Assembly: GCA_005408345.1 (NCBI GenBank)
Contig: SEMN01000041.1
Span: forward strand, 799,501-863,500
Direction of reading: 5' to 3'
DNA: 64,000 nucleotides
Origin: Macquaria australasica
Taxonomy: Eukaryota; Chordata; Actinopteri; Centrarchiformes; Percichthyidae
This document shows positions 46,901 to 53,879 of the stretch, in pieces. A program made the position numbers and the translations under genes. The notes beneath the pieces are model-generated. The model did not search any database, was not told where the DNA came from, and saw only the letters and a program-made list of their open reading frames with translations. Every line of letters begins with the position of its first letter. Position 1 is the first letter of the stretch.

Positions 46901-48115
46901 TGTCCCTGTTAAATAAGAATAAAATAAGAATCCAGCATTTGTCCATCAGAATTTAATTCCTTACATAGTGGAGAGGACTTCTAGAGGAAATCTAAATGCT
47001 TTAGATGTTCAGGTTGAGAAATATGAAAAATTAAATTTGGGCTGGAAACGTACTTTTTCTAATTCAATAAAATATAACATTTAAGGTGAACATTCAACAG
47101 CGTTGAAATCCCAATTAAAAAGAGTTGAAACTAGTTTTCTTTTTTAATAATCAGATTAATACAGTACATGTGAACATTCAGGTTGAGTTATGTTTACCTG
47201 TGTTTCAAGTTCTCTACAAGGTGATCATGAAAGCAGGTGAGGGCCTGTGGATCAATGTACCGTCATTGTGCTGATGGTGTATAAAACCTCTCTGAACTCT
47301 GACCATTCTTGCAAAACCTTTTTTTCTCCTCCGCTGTTTCACATTTAGCCTTCCTACTGTCTGTCTCAGTAATAAAGAAGTACACAGGTGAGTGGATTGT
47401 TAAAAGGTTTCCATAGTTACTTACGGACACATTTGTCTCTGCTCTCGTAATAGCCCGGACAGCACTGGTACCTCTTGCGGTAGTCTGTCTTCACCGCCTG
47501 CCTGTAGGCCGTCTTGTAGGTGATCCTGAAAGAATAACACAGTCAAACAGGACGCTTTGACCCTCCACAGGCAGGAACAGGAAGTCAGGCCCAACAGGAA
47601 ATCAGTCATCACGCTGCTGCTACCTGTGGCGCGTGCATCTGTAGGAGGTCCGAGGGTCCGAGCAGGGCTCCTCTGTCACGTGGTCGTAAGGATGCGAGAA
47701 GGACTCTTTCACTGAGGTGGTGAAGCTGAAAAGCAGAACACACAAATCATTCACAGTCAGAGGAAATAGAAAAGTTATCCAGCTCTATTTGAAACTAAAT
47801 AGATTTCTGAACAAGGATCATGCTTTATTTTTAGCATTTGTCATGTGATGAATGAATGTCTTGACCACCTGACCCTCGTGAATCCTGTTAAAACCACAAA
47901 GTAAATTTTCAGCAGTATGTATGCAGCACTACATGAGAAAAAATGTTTAATTGGTTATAACAACAGCGACATGTATTTGTTTGTCACGGTCAAACAGGCC
48001 TCACCTCTCCCACAGGCTGCACACATTGGGGTCTCTTGGGTCCAGAGAGTAGCTCAGACCAATCAGGAAGCTAAAAAGCAGCAGGACGGCGGAGCTCTGC
48101 AGAGTCGGCATGGTC
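23236..48115 (-). CDS. pear1: Platelet endothelial aggregation receptor 1 gene (MEGF12), complete coding region
   Basis: Type I membrane receptor of the MEGF/CED-1 group. In mammals it is tyrosine-phosphorylated on platelet contact and acts through PI3-kinase. Twenty-two coding exons sum to 3060 nt (1019 aa plus TGA; human about 1037 aa) with matching phases at every junction. Order: signal peptide (1-22), EMI domain (about 27-105), 15 EGF-like repeats with the eight-cysteine laminin-type pattern (about 105-735), transmembrane helix (757-779), basic stop-transfer RRRQKDK, and a tail with NPSY (820-823), ENPYATIKDL (924-933), YMEM (945-948) and two YDLP motifs (991-994, 1003-1006) before a proline-rich end. 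The C-terminal HIPGHYDLPPVR and ESSYMEMK favour PEAR1 over MEGF10/11. The start ATG (48111-48109) lies 4 nt inside an exon whose acceptor is ctcag, so a non-coding first exon exists upstream. Convergent with lmna. Confidence 0.94.
24148..24458. repeat. Dispersed repeat family B, copy 1
   Basis: Starts tttagagctgaaac and ends gttagttgtagccctgcaag, ends that are roughly inverted to each other. It carries gattaatcgagaaataatca. A second copy is at 30096-30371 and a partial one near 61410-61520. AT-rich foldback type familiar from fish. Confidence 0.6.
24708..24967. repeat. MITE with inverted ends in pear1 intron 21
   Basis: The left end catagactgtatataaagat (24708 on) is mirrored by the right end, which in reverse complement reads ctttgactgtatacaaagat (ending about 24967). 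The centre includes cgaccgccccctggtggctg. No coding frame. Confidence 0.65.
25149..25343 (-). CDS. pear1: pear1 coding exon 21 (cytoplasmic tail, tyrosine motifs)
   Basis: 195 nt, residues 909-973. It holds NSENPYATIKDLPGLP and ESSYMEMK, where YMEM fits the PI3-kinase p85 SH2 consensus YxxM, then YTEI. Flanked by gacag and gtgagc. Confidence 0.94.
25344..26308 (-). other. pear1: pear1 intron 20
   Basis: 965 bp. Mostly repeat family A (25745-26125); the rest shows nothing recognised. Confidence 0.85.
25745..26125 (+). repeat. Dispersed repeat family A, copy 2
   Basis: ctaacgatagcatgttagca, later caaagtattggaaacg, gatgatggcgctagatgaaa and ggcaatccatccaataattt. Inverted relative to copy 1. Confidence 0.7.
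26309..26371 (-). CDS. pear1: pear1 coding exon 20 (cytoplasmic tail)
   Basis: 63 nt, residues 888-908. AFGIDRSYSYSASLGKYYNK aligns with human [20 protein letters not shown]. Flanked by tacag and gtagtt. Confidence 0.92.
26372..27170 (-). other. pear1: pear1 intron 19
   Basis: 799 bp of unremarkable AT-rich intron; nothing recognised. Confidence 0.85.
27171..27297 (-). CDS. pear1: pear1 coding exon 19 (cytoplasmic tail)
   Basis: 127 nt, residues 846-887. NNQLFCSVKNMERERRG and TLPADWKHHEPRKDS; TLPADWKH is invariant in PEAR1 and MEGF10. Flanked by aacag and gtccgt. Confidence 0.93.
27600..27709 (-). CDS. pear1: pear1 coding exon 18 (cytoplasmic tail, NPxY)
   Basis: 110 nt, residues 809-845. 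[20 protein letters not shown], with an NPSY motif of the kind bound by PTB-domain adaptors; human has [20 protein letters not shown]. Flanked by tacag and gtgaat. Confidence 0.95.
27710..29313 (-). other. pear1: pear1 intron 17
   Basis: 1.6 kb between the transmembrane exon and the next tail exon. A 108-codon frame on the plus strand (28142-28468) has no recognisable features and is not called. The part around 28500-29050 looks repeat-like (ctaactagctatctagctgg) but I could not define ends. Confidence 0.75.
29314..29532 (-). CDS. pear1: pear1 coding exon 17 (juxtamembrane, transmembrane helix, start of tail)
   Basis: 219 nt, residues 736-808. A short linker leads to a clear single helix (GAIGGIVVLVILVVLLLALL, 757-779) followed by the basic stop-transfer RRRQKDK and a tail ending NSEYAVP (human GSEYVMP). 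Flanked by gacag and gtacag. Confidence 0.94.
29740..29862 (-). CDS. pear1: pear1 coding exon 16 (EGF 15)
   Basis: 123 nt, residues 695-735. CSPGRFGPFCTQTCSCLTNL then CDRFTGDCVCESGGDDC is the last EGF repeat before the membrane. Flanked by tccag and gtaaag. Confidence 0.92.
30096..30371. repeat. Dispersed repeat family B, copy 2
   Basis: gagctgcaacaactagctgc at one end and ctgttagttgcagccgtg at the other are approximately inverted. Between them is gcttaatcgattagttgatc. It lies in pear1 intron 15 (29863-30624). Confidence 0.6.
30625..30756 (-). CDS. pear1: pear1 coding exon 15 (EGF 14)
   Basis: 132 nt, residues 651-694. CPAGYYGKQCSEVCVNCANN then CECLPGWTATDC, with sequon NSTC. Flanked by tacag and gtgagt. 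Confidence 0.92.
   Translation of the reverse strand, partial: FVQLATMANSVLKCVLTVPTTPHATTAMVTVNVCQAGLLLTAP
30914..31045 (-). CDS. pear1: pear1 coding exon 14 (EGF 13)
   Basis: 132 nt, residues 607-650. CRAGMYGEQCSMSCPSCGQS then HHVTGECDCLPGHTG; this repeat resembles MEGF10 more than human PEAR1. Flanked by cccag and the weak donor gttggc, fixed by phase. Confidence 0.9.
31168..31320 (-). CDS. pear1: pear1 coding exon 13 (EGF 12)
   Basis: 153 nt, residues 556-606. SRCNEPCSEGLWGRHCNQTC, with a slightly longer loop (CFKHCPNSDTC) and a sequon NQTC. Flanked by caag and gtgagt. Confidence 0.91.
31375..31560. repeat. hAT-like repeat fragment in pear1 intron 12
   Basis: tacttctgtacttttactta, and the end aaaggatctgaattcttcct ccaacactg, resemble a common fish hAT-derived repeat ending in CACTG. 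No clean target duplication was found. Confidence 0.45.
31901..32003 (-). CDS. pear1: pear1 coding exon 12 (EGF 11)
   Basis: 103 nt, residues 522-555, phase 0 at the start. MGTFGPGCLKRCDCVHADGC matches human [20 protein letters not shown]. Flanked by tgcag and gtaagt. Confidence 0.92.
32004..33098 (-). other. pear1: pear1 intron 11
   Basis: 1.1 kb of AT-rich sequence with a tatata-rich stretch near 32535-32575; nothing else recognised. Confidence 0.8.
33099..33262 (-). CDS. pear1: pear1 coding exon 11 (end of EGF 9, EGF 10, start of 11)
   Basis: 164 nt, residues 467-521. WRAPDCSTPCSEGTWGPGCN and CTAGWQGARCNKPCP, with sequon NATC. The acceptor follows an uninterrupted GT repeat; donor gtaaat. 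Confidence 0.92.
33413..33533 (-). CDS. pear1: pear1 coding exon 10 (EGF 9)
   Basis: 121 nt, residues 427-466. GVHCESPCKSGTYGKNCSLE and CSPIDGTCFCKEG (human CSPIDGECVCKEG). Flanked by tgcag and gtaaaa. Confidence 0.93.
33735..33909 (-). CDS. pear1: pear1 coding exon 9 (end of EGF 7, EGF 8)
   Basis: 175 nt, residues 368-426. CHPMKGECTCQPGWAGLFC is close to human CHPMNGECSCLPGWAGLHC. It contains the N-glycosylation sequon NETC. Flanked by tccag and gtgagt. Confidence 0.93.
33910..34577 (-). other. pear1: pear1 intron 8
   Basis: 668 bp with a (TTC)9 run near its 5' end (34531-34557, GAA on the gene strand); otherwise unremarkable. Confidence 0.8.
34531..34557. repeat. (TTC)9 microsatellite ((GAA)9 on the pear1 strand)
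   Basis: Nine perfect units, starting about 20 nt after the donor of pear1 coding exon 8. Confidence 0.95.
34578..34790 (-). CDS. pear1: pear1 coding exon 8 (EGF 6 and most of 7)
   Basis: 213 nt, residues 297-367. CNEECAAGSYGQDCKGVCDC and CAPGKYGMHCERTCLCQDKH. The ending DKHTLS, completed by the next exon, matches human REHSLS. A (GAA)n repeat begins about 20 nt past the donor gtgagt. Confidence 0.92.
35192..35328 (-). CDS. pear1: pear1 coding exon 7 (EGF 5)
   Basis: 137 nt, residues 252-296. GAVCTERCTEGRFGSNCAEE, with the repeat closing at FTGNRC across the splice. Of two possible acceptors, the upstream ctgcag is chosen because the phase and the Gly of WTGAVC require it. Donor gtgtgt. Confidence 0.9.
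35742..35844 (-). CDS. pear1: pear1 coding exon 6 (EGF 4, shortened)
   Basis: 103 nt, residues 217-251. It keeps eight cysteines, but the first loop is short: CEMTCHRKCQARCPCQNGG lacks the usual xGxxGxxC stretch. The acceptor lies in a C-homopolymer; donor gtacgt. Confidence 0.9.
35845..37613 (-). other. pear1: pear1 intron 5
   Basis: 1.8 kb, of which 36690-37390 is repeat family A. The segment 36020-36130 (catttactcaagtactgtac) is another short repeat fragment. No exon seen. Confidence 0.8.
36690..37390 (-). repeat. Dispersed repeat family A, copy 3
   Basis: A long copy with ccagaggatgaatcctaccg, gttagcattccaacatgcta, and an end reading tgagggacaaataaagtatt, which looks like a retroelement-type 3' tail. 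Same orientation as copy 1. Confidence 0.7.
37614..37860 (-). CDS. pear1: pear1 coding exon 5 (EGF 2-3)
   Basis: 247 nt, residues 135-216. Two complete EGF repeats (WGPGCSQQCKCENRALC and FGKGCLQKCKCGTGGSC). It ends inside a Phe codon at FTGTF. Flanked by ttcag and gtgagt. Confidence 0.93.
39964..40354. mobile_element. hAT-type MITE with perfect 8-bp target duplication
   Basis: The element at 39972-40346 (375 bp) starts CAGGGATTCCCAACC, and its end in reverse complement reads CAGTGGTTCCCAACC. It is flanked on both sides by the identical 8 bp atccagat (39964-39971, 40347-40354). Eight-bp duplications and CAG-starting inverted ends are typical of hAT elements. No transposase. Confidence 0.85.
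41360..41553 (+). repeat. Purine tract with (AGG)n and (GA)n microsatellites
   Basis: About 16 AGG/GGA units (about 41364-41412), then a mainly purine spacer, then about 14 GA units (41523-41551). The gene strand (minus) is correspondingly pyrimidine-rich. Confidence 0.9.
42463..42555 (-). CDS. pear1: pear1 coding exon 4 (EGF 1)
   Basis: 93 nt, residues 104-134. RCTKECVHGRCVAPDRCQCE and GWRGDDCSS are almost identical to human PEAR1/MEGF10 in this first EGF repeat. Flanked by aacag and gtatga. Confidence 0.93.
42703..43656. mobile_element. Larger hAT-type non-autonomous element with perfect 8-bp target duplication
   Basis: The element at 42711-43648 (938 bp) starts CAGTGGTTCCTAACTTTCTT and ends, in reverse complement, CAGTGATTCCCAACATCTGC. 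It is flanked by identical gtatagga (42703-42710 and 43649-43656). Internally it carries a ggtttggttaggt segment shared with the repeat at 57880-58430. No transposase frame. Confidence 0.82.
43920..43961. repeat. (ATT)n microsatellite
   Basis: About 14 units with one gta interruption, in pear1 intron 3. Confidence 0.9.
47425..47525 (-). CDS. pear1: pear1 coding exon 3 (EMI domain)
   Basis: 101 nt, residues 70-103. ITYKTAYRQAVKTDYRKRYQ then CCPGYYESRDKC is the signature second half of the EMI domain (human [20 protein letters not shown]). Flanked by ttcag and gtaagt. Confidence 0.94.
47624..47725 (-). CDS. pear1: pear1 coding exon 2 (EMI domain)
   Basis: 102 nt, residues 36-69. SFTTSVKESFSHPYDH and the cysteines of EEPCSDPRTSYRC belong to the cysteine-rich EMI domain. 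Flanked by ttcag and gtagca. Confidence 0.92.
48005..48111 (-). CDS. pear1: pear1 coding exon 1 (signal peptide, start of EMI)
   Basis: 107 nt, residues 1-35. The start Met is followed by a hydrophobic signal peptide (SSAVLLLFSFLIGLSYS, likely cut after about residue 22), then LDPRDPNVCSLWE, which matches the human mature N-terminus (LNPSDPNTCSFWE). The ATG is the first after the splice acceptor. Donor gtgagg. Confidence 0.92.
48112..48115 (-). other. pear1: pear1 5'UTR fragment at start of coding exon 1
   Basis: Four bases (GACC) between the acceptor ctcag and the start ATG. The rest of the 5'UTR must be on one or more upstream exons that I could not place. Confidence 0.6.
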
Positions 48116-49550
48116 CTGAGGGGAAAAAAGGACGGACATTTACAGAGGGATGCAAAAACCCAAACATTACAGCAAGGACGGCACAAAGCCAAAACATATT
48201 CCTATTGTTATTAGGGGGAAAACTACAGAAGGCGGACACAATAAAAGCAACATTTGTACAATGCAAAGCAATCTGGTTCTGCAATAAATAAGTAAGCTTT
48301 TAATGCTTTGTTTAGGCCATGCAGAAGAGGTGATGTTTTAGCTCTATGGTAATTTCTAAGGTTGTTTAATTCATTTCATTATTGTGGAAATTATTAACAG
48401 CATTGTTTCCACCTCTAGTAGGTGTTCATTTATATGCCTTCATATACCATTTTGAAAAACAAAAATCCAAACAAAAGTTTTATGTTTTGTTTTTTTACTG
48501 AGTGACAAATCTGAGCAGCCTTGAAACACAGCAATAATTCTGTAGCACTCTGTGAGTCAAACGTACAGTGGAAAATGTTGCACACACAGATGGAAAATGT
48601 ACAAAAAAAAGTTCCACTCCTGCTCTCAACTAGAGATTTACATTAATTGTTTTTGTTTTTCATTTACTATAATTGACATTTCACAGCATGGCGGACTGAA
48701 AGATTCATTGAAAACTGGTTCTCTGTACCTATAAACTGTGGTTAAGATTTAGCCTCCGACTGTTAAAGAGTTCATTAAACGCTCAGCAGAGGTGAGGCAA
48801 CGAGCCAGACTTGAAGCGTGATGCTGTCTGCTCCCCGCCGAGCTCCACACTGTCTGAACAGGGTACATAAAACACAGGCATCAGGAGACAACCTGACAGC
48901 AGACAGGATAGACGGGGTAGAGTGAGAGCATAAGAAAGAAAGAAAATGAGAGAGGGGGGATCAGAGTCAAGAAATGTGACTCCCAACTTCATCCTGACCC
49001 CTATCAATCAGGGCTGCAGTGAAGCCTCCACGCTCCTCTGCTGTCCCCTTCCACACTCCAGCAGCATGTGGATCCGATCAGTGCATCGGCCCAAGAGAGC
49101 GCCTCAGCGCGGGGACCCTGTTGGGCTCTCAGGGAGCAAAAGGGGGGCAATTTTTTCCCCCTTAAAAATATCCCATGGAAATGAACAGAAGTTCAGCAGG
49201 CCAGTGGTGTGAGCCCTCTGGTAAAAGCATCGTGGGAATGTAACGGCATTTCGAGAAAATACGGGAACGTCATGTTGACACAGGATCAGTCAAGCCTGTT
49301 CCCCTCTGTTTTCTCAACAAGCCCCGTCAGACAGAATTACTGTACCACAGCTTCTCATGTCATCTCCACATGACCTTAGGGAGATTTCTGATATGTTGGG
49401 ACAGTGACATCGCAGCCACGGATCAAGACTATCTTCTTCTGTCGAGCGACTCGTGAAAAAACATCTCAGATGTCAGAAGAATGAGCAACATCTCTCTTAC
49501 TGTTAAAACATAATAAACATCCTTCCTCAACAAAGTTGTCTTTTGAGAAT
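48116..49550 (-). other. Immediate upstream region of pear1 (likely contains untranslated exon 1 or promoter)
   Basis: Begins with the intron ending ctcag before the start-codon exon. The stretch 48780-49150 is richer in GC and CpG than its surroundings, but I could not identify a convincing donor or TATA/Inr arrangement, so the first exon is not called. No coding frame. Confidence 0.35.
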
Positions 49551-50800
49551 TGTATGGCCGCTGTAACCTGGCAGTCATCATGGAGTTAAGTTCAGGTAAC
49601 TAAAATTTTACCAAAATGTTACCCTAAGAATTAGTACAAGATTTCAATCAAGTAAGATAAACTTAAAACTAAATTAACAGTCTACAGCGGTGCTTTGAGC
49701 TAAATACTAACGTCAGCATGCTTAATGCTAACAATTACAATGCTGATGTTTAAGCAGGTAATGTTGACCATGTTTGCCATCTTAGTTTAGCATGTTAGCA
49801 TGCTAACATTTTCTAAATAGCACAAAACACAAAGTACAGCTGAGGCTGATGGGAATGTCTTTGGCTTGGCAGAATTTAGGTCACAAACCAAAGCATATCG
49901 GACAGAATAAAGTTTTGACCTGATGATGGTGCAAGAGGAAATTGGGATCACCAAAGTCAAGAGGATTCATCCTCCATGAATGTCTGTCCAAAATTTAAGG
50001 TCAATCCATCCAGTAGTTGTTGAGATATTTCAATCTGGACCAAAGTGGTGGACTGACTAAAACATCATAGCCGCTTTATGTTTAGGTGACTAGAGCTAAA
50101 CTAAGAATTCGGGGTTTGGTCGAGGAAGAGGAACTCAAGAAGAACTGAAAACTAAAAAAACAACTTTTTATGATTTAGAGATTTGGCCCTAGTTGCTGGC
50201 CGTAGTTTCCACTGCATCCTGTTTCTTGCCCTGTCTCCTTCCTGTCATCCATTTGTGGTGGAGAACTATATTTCTTTCACTTTCAGTGCAAATATTTGCA
50301 TTTTAAGAGACTGTGCTCATTTTGGGGGGAACAATCCCGACGCACACATACATTTTTTTTTATTTAAATTTTTTTTAAAAGAAGCAGGGATTTTACAACG
50401 CAGATTGTACCTTTTGTGAATTGTATCACCATTTCTACCTGGCTGTTGTCACATGAAAAGGACTAAAACGTTTAAAAGAATTGGGATACGATTTTGGTCA
50501 AGGTTGAGTAAGATAAACTAACTCAGTAAAAAAAAATAAAAAGTGTGATTTAGAGGTTTGACCCTGGTTTCTGGCAGTAGTTTCCCCTGCATCATTTCAC
50601 TGTCAAACTGCTTTCTAGCCCTGTCTCCTTCATGTCATCTATTTGTGGTGGAGAAACACATTTCTCACTTCACTTTTCATGCACATATTTGCATTTTAAG
50701 TCACTGTGCTCGGGAAATTTTGGGGAAATTTCCTGAGATGAGGAAAAGATTTGCCTGTGGTTTGGTGAATAATGCATGTCTCTAATACTGCCAAGGTCAG
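49551..50800. repeat. Diverged tandem duplication, interrupted in unit 1
   Basis: tttagagatttggccctagt, later tgtctccttcctgtcatcc and atttgtggtggagaa (50176-50340), is repeated as tttagaggtttgaccctggt, later tgtctccttcatgtcatct and atttgtggtggagaa (50551-50720). The flanking taagataaact segments (49660 and 50509) also recur. Repeat family A (49690-50085) sits inside the first unit. Confidence 0.55.
49690..50085 (+). repeat. Dispersed repeat family A, copy 4
   Basis: tttagcatgttagcatgcta, cacaaagtacagctgaggct, gatgggaatgtctttggctt and ccatccagtagttgttgaga. Same orientation as copy 2. Confidence 0.75.
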
Positions 50801-50815
50801 CGGTTCAATTCCAAT
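50740..50815 (+). repeat. Possible tRNA-derived (SINE-like) remnant
   Basis: ggttcaattcc (50802-50812) fits the RNA polymerase III B box, and tggtttggtgaataatgcat about 40 bp upstream is a loose A box. No intact tRNA fold is visible. Confidence 0.3.
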
Positions 50816-50829
50816 CAGAGCAACTTCAT

Positions 50830-52550
50830 GTCTGTTTACAAAATGTGTTTTTTTATAGAAGATGAAAGCACCCCAGAATAAGGATTATTTGATGTGTTTG
50901 TAGGAGCAGTCCACCATAAACACCTCTGCAATCGATCAGAAGCTCATTTAACAGGTTTACATCTACATTAACTCTGTCCAGTGGCTGGTTATCACTGCTG
51001 GAGATTTGGCATGGTGAGGACAGCGGCATAAATCAGTGTGAGTGCACGGATCTTCTGCTTCTGATAAACTGCCTCTTACTACTCTCCTACCCATCGTCAG
51101 GAGTTAATTCACTTGCTGGCACAAACGCTAACGCCTAAGAAACCTCTGCCACAAAAACAGAATTTTATGAGAACAGGCATATGGCTTTTATTAAGAGGAG
51201 TCATCAACTTCACCAGCCACTTCATTGGGCTGGGGGTAAATATTTTTCATTACCTTCTTTTCATTTTAATTGTGCTTCATTAGAGAAAGGCTTCAAACCG
51301 CATGGGAATTCTTAAACGCTGAGAAAGAGAGCTTAATGAGTGCAGGCGGAGTTGTTTTGAAGTCGAGCTCAGCCGCAGTTTGTATTGCATGTTTGGGTTA
51401 CCTACAGTGGGAGGGGGGGCAGGTAGACGTCTGGAGCTCCAGGTGGTAGTGTCATCATCTGGGTACTGGACTCGACCCTGCTTTTTAGTGGAATAAAGGA
51501 GGGCAGGTACTCTAAAAATTGAGTTTTTCATGAAACTCCACCACAACTGTGGACTGATTGATTCTTCCCCTTTCCTCCTTTTCGCATAATAGCCTTCTAC
51601 TCCATTACATTCGGCCCTAAGCTATCATTATTTCCTTTGAGCATTTTCCAGACTGCAGCTCTGAACCTTTTCAATTGGACAAGCCTGGCTATGCAGCAGA
51701 AAAGCACAAGTAGCATGATGTATCGCAGCAGTTTTTCCATTCAGTTTTGATGCGTTTAGCTAACAGCTAACTGGCAGTAATGTACACACACCTCCACAGT
51801 TCACATCCAAGTGGTCAAAGAGGTAAAGTCTGGACCAAGATCAGTGAAAAGCCACAATAGAAGAGGTTGCTCCAACATATTCGGGTCTTGTTAGTAATGA
51901 AAAAAGCAGACAATCTCATCCAGCGCAAAGAAACTTTCATGTGGCTCTATAAACCGATAGAAAATACACACATACACACACAGAGTTTGTAACTCTTTCA
52001 AGGACTGATCATGTGTTTTCATGTTCTGGAGACATTACACACACACATCAAATGAGTCCCATACGCTGAAACGAGTTCAGAGAGAAACTATTTTTAGTAT
52101 CTGAGGACACTTTGCTAATTCACTGAGCTTCTCTTGACTCATACTGTCAAGGCCCAAAGCAGCGGCCCACGCGTACACGCATCGTACCAACTGAGGAATG
52201 CTGTGAGCTGTTTAAGAGCCCCACAATGCTCTTTCCAGAACCGCACAGGGGCTTCGGTGAAAACAAAGCCCAAATGAAAACAGATGCACTGGTTTTATAT
52301 TAATCTCGCTATACACTCGTACCCATGTTATTACCATATTCTGTTTCAATCAAGGGCCCTTCAGGACGCATAAGTGCTGACAACAAAAAAATGATTTTGA
52401 TCCGATTTCATGCAAGAGAGACATTTTCTTGACAGATGACTAGTCCCATCGGACTGCATGTTCATATTAGTTAAACAGTCAGAACAGAAACAGGATAATC
52501 CTTCTCTAATGTGATTATCAATAGCATGAAGTAACAACAACCTGTCAGGG
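50830..52550. other. Upstream flank, no features seen
   Basis: No exon, clear repeat or RNA gene recognised in this 1.7 kb stretch. Confidence 0.6.
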
Positions 52551-52555
52551 AAACA

Positions 52556-52985
52556 GTTCAACATTTTGAGAAATAGGCTTATTTCCTTTCTTGCTGAAAG
52601 TTAGATGAGAAGATTGATACCACTCTCATGTCTGTATGTTAAATATGAAGCTGGAGCCAGGAGACGTTTAGCTTAGCTTAGCATAAAGAGTGGAAACAGG
52701 GGGAAACAGCTAGCCTGGTTCTGTCCAAAGGTAACAAAGTCCACCAACCAGCACCTCTAACGTTTACTGACTACCCCGTTATAAGTTGTTTGTAAGTGTA
52801 ATAGCAACAAGTTGTGGTTTTACAGGGGGTTATGTGCGGGTCTATTTCTTGGCCGAGCACAGTGACTTCCTGAAGTCTTGTTGTCATCGTGAGGTTGCTG
52901 GTTGCCTTATGCTAAGCTAAGATAACCGGTTGCAGGCTCCAGTTTCATATTGAGATATGACACATATGAGATATCAATATTCTCA
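52556..52985. repeat. Foldback MITE (right arm truncated)
   Basis: The left arm gatgagaagattgataccac then aatatgaagctggagcc is mirrored by ggctccagtttcatattgag then gatatcaatattctcatca at the right. The centre holds ggaaacagggggaaacagct and agcctggttctgtccaaagg, phrases familiar from percomorph repeats. The left arm continues about 60 bp further than the right one. Confidence 0.65.
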
Positions 52986-53274
52986 TCAGAACTATTAATT
53001 TAATAACAACAGTTCAACCAGCTGTCACTTTCAGTATATAAACAGCGAATCTAGAAACACAATAAATTACAAAATGTAACCATTTGCAACAACCACTTCT
53101 TGTATGAGCCATGATTGATGATTCAGACAATTTGAAAACGTTTAACTTCAGCTGTTTAATAAACGTATTAGCTGCACAGCATGACCAGAGAGCAGTGATG
53201 CAGCAGAGCTCACCAGTTACAGTATACTACTGTATGAAATGTATTGACTGGATACCTGTTCAGCCATTAAAATT

Positions 53275-53870
53275 TAAAAAAGACAGTCTACAGCCACGCT
53301 ACAATGCTACAATACATGCTACCATGCTCAAGCTGCTACATGTTTACCATTATCACCCTCTTGGTGTAGTGTGTTAGCATGCTAAAATGTTCTAGTTAGC
53401 ACTAAACACAAAGTACAGCTGAGGCTGATGGGGATGTCATTAGTTTTGCAGGTATTTGGTCATAAACCAAAGTACTGGACACATGATGGGGATCAGGGGA
53501 TCAAACTTACTACAATTCATCCTGAGGGGAATCCATCAAATAGTTGTTGAGAAATTGCACTATAAATAACAAATTTCTACCTCATGGTGGAATTAGATGA
53601 AAAGTCAGGTGATGACTACAGACATTAGGATACATCCTCTGGGAACCATGAATATCTGTACTGAAATTTGTGCAAATCCATCTTCTAGATGTTGGGATGT
53701 TTCACTGGATAACTGAATACTTTGACCTGCTGGTGGTGCTAGAGGAGAAGTCATGGCGTCACCAAAGTCAGTAGGATTCATCCTCTGGAGACCATGAATG
53801 TCTGTACATAATTTCATGGCGATCTATCAAGTAGTTTTTGAGATATTTCAGTCTGGAGTGGTGGAACGAT
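53275..53870 (+). repeat. Dispersed repeat family A, copy 5
   Basis: gtgttagcatgctaaaatgt, gcactaaacacaaagtacag, gaggctgatggggatgtcat and gtaggattcatcctctggag. One of the longest copies. Confidence 0.75.
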
Positions 53871-53879
53871 TGTCTTCAC

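Larger units (their letters stand above)
42556..47424 (-). other. pear1: pear1 intron 3
   Basis: 4.9 kb, the largest intron, between the EMI and first EGF exons. It contains the hAT element 42711-43648 and an (ATT)n run near 43920. From 44000 to 47400 I see only AT-rich sequence without exons or clear repeats. Confidence 0.8.

Noticed and set aside
23236..48115. Assignment of the receptor to megf10 or megf11
   Set aside because: Parts such as EGF 13 and NNQLF resemble MEGF10, but the C-terminal HIPGHYDLPPVR, ESSYMEMK and SYSYSxS segments and the linkage to lmna fit PEAR1 better.
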